Assembly (NCBI GenBank): GCA_008802785.1
Contig: VUYT01000020.1
Location: 310,001-374,000, forward strand
Length of the DNA: 64,000 bases
Source: Symmetrospora coprosmae
Taxonomy: Eukaryota; Basidiomycota; Cystobasidiomycetes; Symmetrosporaceae
Direction: 5' to 3'
Of the stretch, positions 55,854-64,000 are shown one piece after another (the first letter of the stretch is position 1; every line of letters begins with the position of its first letter). A program made the position numbers and the translations under genes. Below the pieces are notes generated by a model. It did no database searches and was not told where the DNA came from. It saw nothing but the letters and a program-made list of their open reading frames with translations.

Positions 55854-56641
55854 TGTAGCAGTTGTACTTTTGTGACATCCTGCCCAATCTTGACTTTAAC
55901 GCTGTTGACGCGCAGCGCATGCTCGCGTAGGGCTTTGCTGTATTCGTCCTCGAGCTTTACGAGAGCTTCATCAGCCATTGCGAGAGCAGGCGGGAGCCAC
56001 CAAGCGAGACTGGTGTGAAATCGCGGCTCAGCGTAATAGGTCGGAAGGTGGTCTTTGCGAAGGACGTCGTTGATGGCGGCCGTCAGATCGGAGAGCTGCG
56101 GAAGTATCAGCATCACGTCAGAAGGCTACGAATGGTCAGACTCACCTCGTCGTAGCCGTGTCCGATCTCGGCAGTCAGGAACGAGCGAGTCTTCTCGTCG
56201 TTGACAAGGCTTGTGAAGGTAGCTAGACTGATGGTGAAGCTGTAGATGCGCTGTGAGAATGCGAAGCGATGCAACGGGGGAGACTTCTCACCTTTGATGC
56301 ACCTCTATTACACTACGGATGCTCTTGAGGAAGTCTGTGCGTTGTCCGCCCCAGAGCTGCAGCGGCCGTGACAGGCTGACGTGGAGGCTGTCTTCCACAA
56401 GGGAGTGTACCTCGCCAGCGTCCTTGACGACATCTCGGAGGGTTCGTCGAAGAGCAGGCGGAGCATCGACTGAGAGGGCGTCAGCGAAGGCGAGGGCAAG
56501 TCTAGCGCTATACGCACGCTCAAGGTACAGATGCGTGGACCATTGGCCCTGGAGGTGGGGTTTTGCCCGAACGCGGCCGTCGACCGATTCTGGAGCAGGC
56601 TGGTCGAAAGCGTCGCCTGGAGGTCGCAGTCGTCTATGCAT
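55850..56641 (-). CDS. USB1: U6 snRNA 3'-5' phosphodiesterase (Usb1/Mpn1)
   Basis: Exons (transcript order) 56641-56292, 56239-56146, 56095-55850; 229 aa. Usb1 is a 2H phosphodiesterase that trims the oligo(U) tail of U6 snRNA in the nucleus and leaves a protected end. The two HxS catalytic motifs are present: LHVSLSRPLQLW (first) and FHTSLAWWLPP (second). Also family-like are GRVRAKPHLQGQWSTHLYLE near the N-terminus and LVNDEKTRSFLTAEIGHGYDEL. Length is slightly below the usual 250-290 aa, because the acidic N-terminal leader (VDYSSD type) is missing. An upstream ATG frame (MAEAPPKRRCVRK) at about 56713 may be a first exon if a GTCCGC donor is used. The stop codon overlaps that of convergent PFA4. 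Confidence 0.85.
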
Positions 56642-57755
56642 ATCGTGTCAGAAGAGCTCGTCAAATCGTTTATGCTTGCGGACGCACCGGCGCTTTGGAG
56701 GGGCCTCTGCCATGTACAGCCGGAAACGCGCCGAGTTGGGCGGAGCGAGAGGGGCGTCCAGTCGCGGAAGAGGAACGATAATTGAGTCAGGATGCGCTAA
56801 CGAGATATTCTAGTCCTCCAGAAGCTCCGCTTGCACTTGCGCACAGATGTATGCTGGTCGTCGATGGGAGCACTCGATTGCGAGTACGGCTTCATCCACT
56901 TTCAGCGTATTGTGCATTGTTGCGGCCCAGCTACCAACTAGCGAAACGCTTCGATAGTCAATACATGCCATCTGTGCTGTCACACACCTACACGTAGTTC
57001 TCGCGAAGGAGTAGGAGCATGCGAGCTCAGCCATGACGCGCGACTGATATGTGGCGGATTGCGGAGACGGGTCGCGCAGGCGCAGTGCGCATGCTAAGGT
57101 CCGAGACGCTACCGCATACAACAGGAACGACAAGCATACAAAGGTAGGACATACTTCCGGAATCATAGCGATCCTCCTCATTTCCGGCGAGCTTGGCCTT
57201 CGGTAGGCCGAAAGCAGCCATTGGACAGGCCCGCACATCGAAGAGGTCAAGTCATCGAGTTCATAAATCCCAGAGCGTATCGCACACGTGAGCAAGTAGA
57301 CCTTCTTGCATGGTCAAGGCAATTCTCGGGACAGAGGGTGACCTTTTCGCCCGCAAGCAGGCCCCCGAGGCAGGAGTCGTGAAGGGGCCCAACCGCCATG
57401 GAGTTGGTTATTATTGACTAGCCAGACCCGAACAGCACAGGACGCGATACCGCCGCATCCAGGATTACACGTCTCCTAGCCGCGTGGGCTGGGTCGCTGT
57501 TCACACGCCGCAAAAAAAGGGTAGACAGACGAAGCCTCAAAAACAGTCGCGAGACCGGCAATATAACGCCAACAAACGGGCCGGGAGAGCTCTGAAACTT
57601 TGCGTAGCTTACTACAAGATGTATTGCAAGTGGTTGAACCCGTAAAAAGTCCAAGAAGTCATACGCCGGACGAAGCTTCCTGGGGTCCCCCTCCCGGCAG
57701 CTCGGGCCTTGCAAACGGTTGTCCAAGCTGCAATCCGGCTCCGATTTCGAAAGAA

Positions 57756-57807
57756 AGAAGAGTAGTAGAAGGAGAGGAGAAAGAAGAGTAGTAGAAGGAG
57801 AGGAGAA
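57756..57807 (+). repeat. perfect 26-bp tandem duplication, purine-only-rich
   Basis: Two adjacent identical 26-bp units beginning agaagagtagtagaaggaga, inside a longer polypurine stretch (about 57748-57855). Confidence 0.9.
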
Positions 57808-58199
57808 GGGAAAGAGGAGGGAGGAGGAAAAAAGGGAAAAAAAGGATTGTTTTCCGGGCCCCCGGTCCGTTTGCCCGTTTTCCGCGATTTTTCGGAGAAG
57901 AGGAAGCGGCAATAAAAAAGTACGACGAGAGAGGTTCGACTGGGGTAATCGAAGATGTTGTCGTCTCGTCAGGATAATTCTTTGAGCAGGGCACAGCTTC
58001 GTGGCCACTCACACTCTCGCCAGTTTCCTGACCGGGATTTCCAGCGCTTGCGCGCCAAGTTTGAAGACTTGAATCCGGCGCCTTAGACCACCTGCGTTGC
58101 GGACTCGGTCAGAACGGGTACCGGTACCGAAAAACTTGCAAAACGGTAACCTACTCGGCCATCGTCGTCAAAAGTAGGTCCGCCAAGTGCCCTGGCACC

Positions 58200-58209
58200 G
58201 TATATATAC
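58200..58209. promoter_or_regulatory. palindromic TATA motif
   Basis: GTATATATAC, a perfect palindrome that reads as a TATA box on both strands. No gene with a good coding sequence begins downstream on the plus strand within 300 bp (only a 10-codon reading frame near 58354), so any transcript would be short or non-coding. Confidence 0.3.
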
Positions 58210-58670
58210 GACTGCTGTTGCAAGCGTCCGACCTATCTCTGAGAGTCCAGGCGAGCTGTACATCATTCACCACACAACTGTCTTACTACAGGGCTCGAAT
58301 ACGATCAGCTTGGAAGGTGGTCCGGATATTACCGCTTACAGTCCAAGCCCCGCAATGTTCGCCACCCCTAAGACCCGCCAGGCATAGGCACACGGACTAC
58401 GGCTCGCGTGGAGGAGAACAGAATGCACGTACGGAGCGGGGGTGCACCACCCTTTCTTTTGGATCTAGCTGTCACATACTAGGCATCGGATTATGACGGC
58501 TTGAAGCGAGACGCCATGTCGGCACATTTGCGCCTGCAGAGAAAAACGCGATGAGCCACGACAAGCTCACATTGCCATGATCAGATGTGCAGTCTTGAGC
58601 GTGTATATTTCCAATGACACGATACAACAACGATGACATATTGAGAGGTGACGCCCCGATTCACGCTCGG

Positions 58671-59924
58671 TCACCGCCTGAAGCACCCAAACAGGCGACC
58701 ACCACCGCCGTGCCTGTCCCCATCATCGTGGTTGTCCGCACTCGTCCGTGTCTGACCCTTCTGCCCCGCCCGGATCGACACCTTTGCGGCCTCGTTGAAG
58801 ACTTCCGTGACGCCTCTTCCGTGCTTTGCGCTGCATTCAAGATACCGCGACGCTCGTATCCGCCGCGCAACGGCAAGACCCTGAACGTCCCGTCAGAACC
58901 ACAGCCTATGCGGGTAATGCGAGCGAGAGCGAAGCTCACCTCCTCGTATGTTACTGGCTTCTCGTTCCGCGTCGATAGCTTCTGCTGTGTCGCCACGTCT
59001 TCGCGTAGATCGCACTTCAGGGCTAAGAGGGGAGGGTCAGCCAGCACGATAACCACCAGAGCGGCCTGACTCACCAACTAGGCACAGCTTCACCCCTGGG
59101 CACTGCTCGTGTATCTCTTCTAGCCACTTCACTTCCACGTTGTCCAGTGATGTTCTGCAGATGCATGCCAGACTCAGCTCGGGTCGAAGCGGACAGAGCG
59201 AGCACGCCACTCACGGCTGATCCACGGAAAAGCATAGCAGGATAACGTGCGTATCGGCATAAGATAGGGACCGCAGGCGGTCGAACTCCTCTTGCCCTGT
59301 GTGGTCAAGCCGGTCAGTAGCGTCCGATACATCGCTCGAATGAGCAGACCCACCTGCTGTATCCCAGAGTGCTAGCTCTATTGTCTGATCATCTCTGTTC
59401 AGATTAGGGCACGCAAGACGTCAGAGCAGCCACTCGCGCTTGTGGGCTGTACGGCGGCTCGCTACGAACACCGTGACGTCCTTGGTGTGGTTTTCAAAGA
59501 TGGTCGGCTCGTAGACCGACTGGAGGGGCTGACGCGTCAGCAGAGCTCAAATACTGCCAGAGCGCACCGTTCGCTCACGGGAAACATCCCGCTAACGAAG
59601 ACGTTCAAGCTGTTGCAGTGGAGCCAGTCGCGTCAGTCGGCCGGCCAGCGGGTCCGAGCGCGAACGCGGGCGATTCGCCTGGCGCGTCCGCCAGCTCCGA
59701 GGATGAGCAGCTGCTCACAGAGACGTCTTTCCGCATGCTCCGTCGCCTATGACTACGACCTTGCGGTATATCTGTTGCTGTGCATGCACGTGGGGTGGTG
59801 GTGTATGTGCGGGTCAGTGTCGTCCCGTGATTCCGAGGCACGACACCCGGTCAGGGGCGGCAGCAGCAGCAGCAGCAGCCAGCGTTGTACTGACGGGGCG
59901 CTTGCTCGATGTTCGTGTAGCCAT
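58671..59924 (-). CDS. Rho3-like small GTPase without a canonical CaaX end
   Basis: Exons (transcript order) 59924-59847, 59771-59719, 59609-59579, 59519-59470, 59394-59354, 59296-59215, 59154-59075, 59022-58940, 58880-58671; 235 aa. Rho GTPases of this group direct polarised growth through formins and the exocyst. All G motifs are present: [10 protein letters not shown] (P-loop), [10 protein letters not shown] (switch I), [17 protein letters not shown] (switch II), [10 protein letters not shown] (Rho3-type NKxD region) and [11 protein letters not shown] (G5). The N-terminus has an 8-Ala run from a GCT repeat. The tail ([16 protein letters not shown]) ends in Cys-Phe-Arg-Arg: the Cys is at the prenylation position, but the last three residues are not aliphatic. 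Eight introns all fit phase. The Rho3 label is by similarity of switch and LKCDLRED regions. Confidence 0.85.
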
Positions 59925-60117
59925 ATCAGAGGGATTGTGTAGACTGCTGCAGACGTCGTTGGCCTTCTGCAAAAGGTGCAAAGGCGGTGAGATCTCGCCT
60001 AGAGAGACGAGGATAGGGGTGCACCCATGGACCCGATCGACCCGCTCACAGACGCAACAGCTCCATCACTGCATCTTTGTCTTTCTCGCCAACGCACACA
60101 CGCAATCACTCGCTCCA
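59925..60117. promoter_or_regulatory. shared Rho3-like/TMA16 upstream region
   Basis: 193 bp between divergent start codons; no TATA box seen. Confidence 0.4.
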
Positions 60118-60948
60118 ATGGGAGGGCGCACCATCACTGCGAAAGCTCTGCAGGGCAAAAAGGGCAATGGCTCGAAGGATCTGCACCCAAAGAGCCGGCG
60201 GGTGAAGCAGGCGGCTCGGGTCGAGCTGAGGACTAAAAAAGTGGCCGACGGCAAGAAGGAGCGAAAGAGCATTGAGGAGGACAAGAGTGGGTGATGTGAG
60301 GAGGCTTGTCGTACTTGTGCTCGATGTACTGACTTCTGGCCACCCTCTCCGCAGTCCGGCACCTCCTTTGGTTCATACAGAACATGGATTCCGCAAAGGC
60401 TCGCCTAGACCTGGCCGGTGTGCATGAGCTCTGCGAGAAATTCCTGCACAGGCTCGACGATGAGCTCGAGAGCGAGCGCAAGCAGCGGCGCGAAGGACGA
60501 GCCATGAGCAAGCGGCAGGAGGAGCTCGAGAGCGCAAAGGCCAGGGAGGAGCAGGAGTACGGCAAGCAGGGTCTGCGTGAGTGCGGGATGTGGCGGGAAA
60601 TGACAGGCAAGACGGATATCCCCTCACCTCCCGCTGACGCATGTTCACCGTCTTACTGCAGTCCTCCCGGATCTCACGGACGAGAAGAGCGTAGTGTCGT
60701 GCCGGTACTGGCTGACTGGCCTTCAGGGCAACTCTGGCTACTTTCGGTGAGCAGCCACCACCTGCTCGCGCAGGATCCATCCGAAGCCAGCTGACCGCGA
60801 CATACATTGTCTGCACAGTCGAGTGCGGCTCATTCGCGTCTTCAAAGGCTCTGACGACATGCCCGTCGAGCAGGAGGGTGCATCCGAGCTGAGCAACACT
60901 GCGAAGGATGCCAATCTGGAAGTCGAAGAGGCCGATATGCAGGAGTAG
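60118..60948 (+). CDS. TMA16: translation machinery-associated protein 16
   Basis: Exons 60118-60286, 60355-60576, 60662-60746, 60819-60948; 201 aa. Tma16 is a 60S pre-ribosome assembly factor. The sequence has the basic N-terminus with LHPKSRRVKQAARVELRTKK, then the conserved DKIRHLLWFIQNMD (complete only after splicing), and the Glu/Lys/Arg-rich helix (HRLDDELESERKQRREGRAM). The C-terminal part holds LPDLTDEKSVVSCRYWLTG and VRLIRVFKGSDD with an acidic tail. Length fits the 160-220 aa family. All three introns are GT-AG with consistent phases. Confidence 0.9.
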
Positions 60949-61265
60949 CTTTCTGAGAGAGGGCTCAAACCGACGAGCCACTGCTCCCTGGTCTCATCTA
61001 GCTACGCGTAAACTCGTCGTTGTATCATACAGTTGCTCTGGTGCATCCTTTCTTGCAGCTCTGTTCCGACGTCTCTGCGAGCATCGCTCATACACTCCAA
61101 GCCGGCTCTCCCTGCCAGAGTGCCTCTTTCTCGTCTGTACGACACATAACCCAGCTGACTTGATCGCCTGATCTTCGACGAGATACGGTAGAGCAGCTTT
61201 GGGAGGGAGCGCGCAGAGCGAGTGCAAGGGCGAGCCCTGTCGACGCCTCTAGCACCGGAGCGGGG
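60949..61265 (+). other. intergenic, upstream of BUD6/AIP3
   Basis: 317 bp holding the TMA16 3' UTR and the BUD6/AIP3 promoter. Nothing else recognised. Confidence 0.4.
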
Positions 61266-64000
61266 ATGGCCGCACCTCCTCCTGCAGCAGCGGCCCCATC
61301 ACCACCACATTCGCGACAGCATCACCAGCTCCAGCAGTACCAGCAGCATGCTCATCACGACAGTAGAGGGAGCAATGCGAGCAATATGAGCAACGGGAGC
61401 ACCGGAGGAGGAGGAGGAGCTGGAGCTGGAGCTGGAGCTGCAGGTGTCAGTCAGGTCCCGCAGGCCCAGCAGCAGCAGCAGCAGCAGCACGCCGCAGGTC
61501 CGTCCTCCTCGGCGGCAGCAGTGGGCTACAGCGGCAATGCTGCAGGACAGCAGCAGCAGCAGCACTACCCATACGCACAAGGGTCGACCTCGTCCCGCAG
61601 AGCGCCGTCGACGAGCAGCATCGCGTCAAGCGGGACCGCCTACACGACCTCTGCCCGCGGGAGCTATGCAGACTCGACGAGTCGCGGCGCAGGAGGAGGA
61701 GGATCCTCCATCCACAGCAGCAGCAACGTCAGCGCGCACCTCGAGTCGACAGTGACCAAGCTGCTCGTGTCGACAAAGCAGCTCCTCGAAGGGCTGACGG
61801 ACTGGAGTCAGGGCAAGATCTCCGAGGAGCAGGTCTCGGACATCTATGTCCGCCTCGGCAATTGCTTCAACTCTGCCGTCTCTGCATTCTCCAAAGAAGG
61901 CATCAGCATGAGGTCAGTGGATCGTCCAACGCAGCTGATAGAATGGCCTCCCTTGCTGACGTGCTTCCTTGCCGGACCCTAGAGATCTCAAGGAGGTTCC
62001 GCAGCAGCTCCGCATCCGCCTAGAAGCGGCCATAAATGAGGAGGCCTCGACGGCCACATTGAATGAGCACCTGCCAAAGATACGGCCTATCATTCTCGAC
62101 CTGCTACGCGGGCTACGGGAGAAGCAGGACCAACACCAGGCCCTGCTCGCCTCTCGCACGAAAGCGGAGCAGGATGGTGAACGCAGCGCGGCGGCATCGT
62201 ATGCCGAGAGCAGCCGCTCCTCTTATAGCCAGTCTTCAGCAGCTCACCCTCGCCGGCAGGCTAGCCTGTCGGGTCAGGGGCAGGCCTCCTCGTCGAGCTC
62301 GTCACTCGGCAGCAGCAGCAGAGCACGGCAGCCGAGCATCGGGACCGGACATAGTGGCCGAGAGAGGGAACGAGAGCACGGACCGTCAAACGGACGATCC
62401 AGCCCGGCGCCGTCTCTTGGGTCGTCTGCCGGCAACGTGTCTCGACCATCGAGCAGAAACGCCCACCATGCTCAGCTCGACGAGAACGATCAGACTGGGC
62501 GGAGACCTTCGCATGAACAACACGCATCTTCGTCGCAAGGGTATAGCAATCCGCCTGCGCGACGACCGTCAAATACACCAGCCCACCCTCGCCCCAACTC
62601 CCTCGTCAAATCGCGCTCCTCCTCGTCACTGCGTCCTTCGGGTTCTAGGACCTCGGGAGGTGGCCCATCCGATACGTCCCCTCTTCCTCCTGAGGCACCA
62701 CTGCCGCCAATACCTCCCGCATTATCAGTCGGTGGCCCGCCACTCAACGTAACACCCTCGGCTCGGTCGCCTCTCCCGCTACCGGGCGGTTTGCCTCCCA
62801 GACTGCTGTACCCGCCGGACGCCGCAGAGATCGCCACACCGCCAGTTCCCCGCATGATGACCGTACCTCCACAAACTTCTTCTTCGGATCCTACGCTCTC
62901 AACCACGCCGCCTTCCCTTCAGCCACCTGTCTCGAACGCACCCTCGGCCTTTCACACGCCTCCACGAAGCCATCTTCGGCCAATGCCGTCGCAGCAGGGC
63001 GGTCCGAGCGGTGGCAGCAGCGGGCAGCAGGACGACGCATCTCTGGAAGCCCTCAGGAAGGCCGACCCACTGGCGAGACGAGCGAGCAAGCGCTTCTCCG
63101 CCTACACCTTCAGCAAGATATCGTCGTCCAACTTGGCAGGGAGTGTCGGCTCGCCCGGCGGACTGGGGGGACCTTCTTCTCTTACGCCCAGCAAGTCGCA
63201 TGGTGCGGCGAGCGGCTCGGGCTTGGGAGCGCCTGGCATGGAGCGGGATGATTCGGCGAGGGAATTCATGAATGCGAGTAGCAGTGACAGGTCCCAGCCC
63301 GCATCTTCAACTGTTTCATCGACCATTCGCAAGCCCTCTCGGAAGTCTAGGTCGCCAAGAAACGAAGAGCCGGAGCCACCCGTACCTGCTCTGCCGCCGA
63401 TGGACGCTTTACCGATGCTGTCCTTCTCGCCAACGAAGGAGGAGGCGCCACCAGCTGCCCCGACATCGGGCAGGAAGAAGAGGGTGTCAGTGGTGGCTGA
63501 GGAGACGGAAGATCAAGTTGAAGCGGCTGAAAAGGGTCAAACGCATCTTCACCCGTCGTCATCGAGCTCCGCCTCGCTCACAGCGAAGGGTAATGACGGA
63601 GAGCCGCGTAGAGGTCTGCCTCGCTCAGCTTCCTCTACTTCTATCGCCTCGACCGCCTCTGCCTACTCCGCCAGCGTGCCAGAGTCCACGACTCAGCCTA
63701 TGCCTAATGGCGAAGGCGGGCCCGCTACACCCATAGCCTCTACGTCCCCCTTGCCACCACAAGCCAAAACAGTATACCTGCAGCTGGGAAGGGACATGAA
63801 GAAAGCCAAGCTGGACCCTGCCACTTCGCCGACGTTCGCAAGCCTGCGCATGCTCTTCACGGATCGCTTCGCCTACAATCCCGGATTGGCCGATTTCCCA
63901 GCCATTTACGTCCGCGACCAGACGAGTGGAGTGCAGTACGAGCTGGAGGACATGGACGAGATCAAGGAACACAGCGTGCTCAGCCTCAATATCGAGCGTG
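61266..64000 (+). CDS. BUD6: Bud6/Aip3 actin nucleation-promoting factor (N-terminal part)
   Basis: Exons 61266-61912 and 61983 onwards; open to the window end, so partial (about 888 residues seen). Bud6 binds actin monomers and formins at sites of polarised growth. After a low-complexity leader with polyGln and Gly/Ala tracts comes the conserved segment at about residues 165-270: TVTKLLVSTKQLLEGLTDWS, ISEEQVSDIYVRLGNCFNSA, RDLKEVPQQLRIRLEAA, and HLPKIRPIILDLLRGLREKQ. A disordered Ser/Pro-rich region of about 530 residues follows. The AIP3 core domain begins with KTVYLQLGRDMKKAKLD, SLRMLFTDRFAYNPGLADFP, IYVRDQTSGVQYELEDMDEI and is cut by the window edge. The single intron (61913-61982) joins ISM-RDLKEVP in phase. 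Confidence 0.92.
61468..61490 (+). repeat. (CAG)n tract in BUD6/AIP3
   Basis: About seven CAG triplets encoding polyGln in the N-terminal leader; a second shorter CAG run lies near 61550-61563. Confidence 0.85.

Larger units (their letters stand above)
56642..58670. other. 2-kb gene-poor region
   Basis: No gene model could be built in 2.03 kb. Contents: possible USB1 leader (to about 56830); unremarkable DNA to 57300; 57400-57960 with many A-runs and strand asymmetry, including the 26-bp tandem repeat and a purine-rich block to about 57855; a GC palindrome around 57855-57875 (CCGGGCCCCCGG type); and a palindromic TATA motif at 58200-58209. The local texture differs from the flanking genes, so an old insertion or non-coding RNA locus is possible. 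I could not find terminal repeats or target-site duplications. Confidence 0.45.

Noticed and set aside
57418-58012. A minus-strand open frame of about 196 codons in the gene-poor region
   Set aside because: Its sequence is Phe/Leu/Ser runs produced by the polypurine tract, with no start context or domain; most likely a chance frame.
56850-58600. A degraded transposon or solo LTR
   Set aside because: No terminal repeats, target-site duplication or remnant of a transposase or reverse transcriptase could be seen by eye.

Overview
The window is nuclear DNA of a filamentous or dimorphic basidiomycete fungus, most probably of the smut lineage (Ustilaginomycotina). The reasons are: GC-rich sequence, genes split by short GT-AG introns (about 50-140 nt, often with CTRAC/CTGAY-like branch sites), very long Ser/Pro/Gln-rich regulatory proteins, and a set of typical fungal genes (URA5, TAH18, NPR2, CHM7, SKG3/CAF120, a BCK1-type MAPKKK, PFA4, BUD6/AIP3). 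The lineage is an inference; no marker gene fixes the species. I see no rRNA, tRNA, CRISPR or intact mobile element.

Layout. 0-4 kb: a small orphan protein, URA5 (minus) and TAH18 (plus, divergent). 4-6.4 kb: a poorly resolved zone with a tandemly duplicated exon carrying a SUMO-interaction-like motif and some broken-looking coding segments. 6.4-11 kb: a LACTB2-type metallo-beta-lactamase-fold nuclease, a dynactin p24-like subunit and NPR2. 11-15.4 kb: CHM7 (minus) divergent from a Zip3/RNF212-like RING protein. 15.7-19.8 kb: a dimeric alpha/beta-barrel protein, MAD2 and a secreted Cys-rich priA/CPL1-like protein. 20-28.5 kb: an FAD-dependent oxidoreductase and a 1985-aa SKG3/CAF120 PH-domain protein. 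28.9-35.7 kb: a PA2G4/EBP1-like protein and a 1488-aa GYF-domain protein. 36.4-42.8 kb: a 1971-aa BCK1-type MAPKKK. 43.5-50.5 kb: a 2180-aa low-complexity protein of unknown function. 51-56.6 kb: choline kinase, PFA4 palmitoyltransferase and USB1 (PFA4 and USB1 stop codons overlap). 56.6-58.7 kb: a 2-kb gene-free stretch. 58.7-64 kb: a Rho3-like GTPase, TMA16 and the N-terminal part of BUD6/AIP3, which runs off the window.

The genes form no metabolic cluster. Most neighbours are divergent pairs sharing 200-700 bp of upstream DNA, or convergent pairs with short gaps. There is a loose theme of polarity, cell wall and nuclear/mitotic control (Rho3-like, BUD6, BCK1, MAD2, CHM7, the Zip3-like protein). 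TORC1 and post-transcriptional control are also represented (NPR2, SKG3/CAF120, GYF, USB1, TMA16, PA2G4). Exon models were built by hand from splice consensus, reading-frame continuity and remembered family motifs, and every multi-exon model given sums to a whole number of codons.
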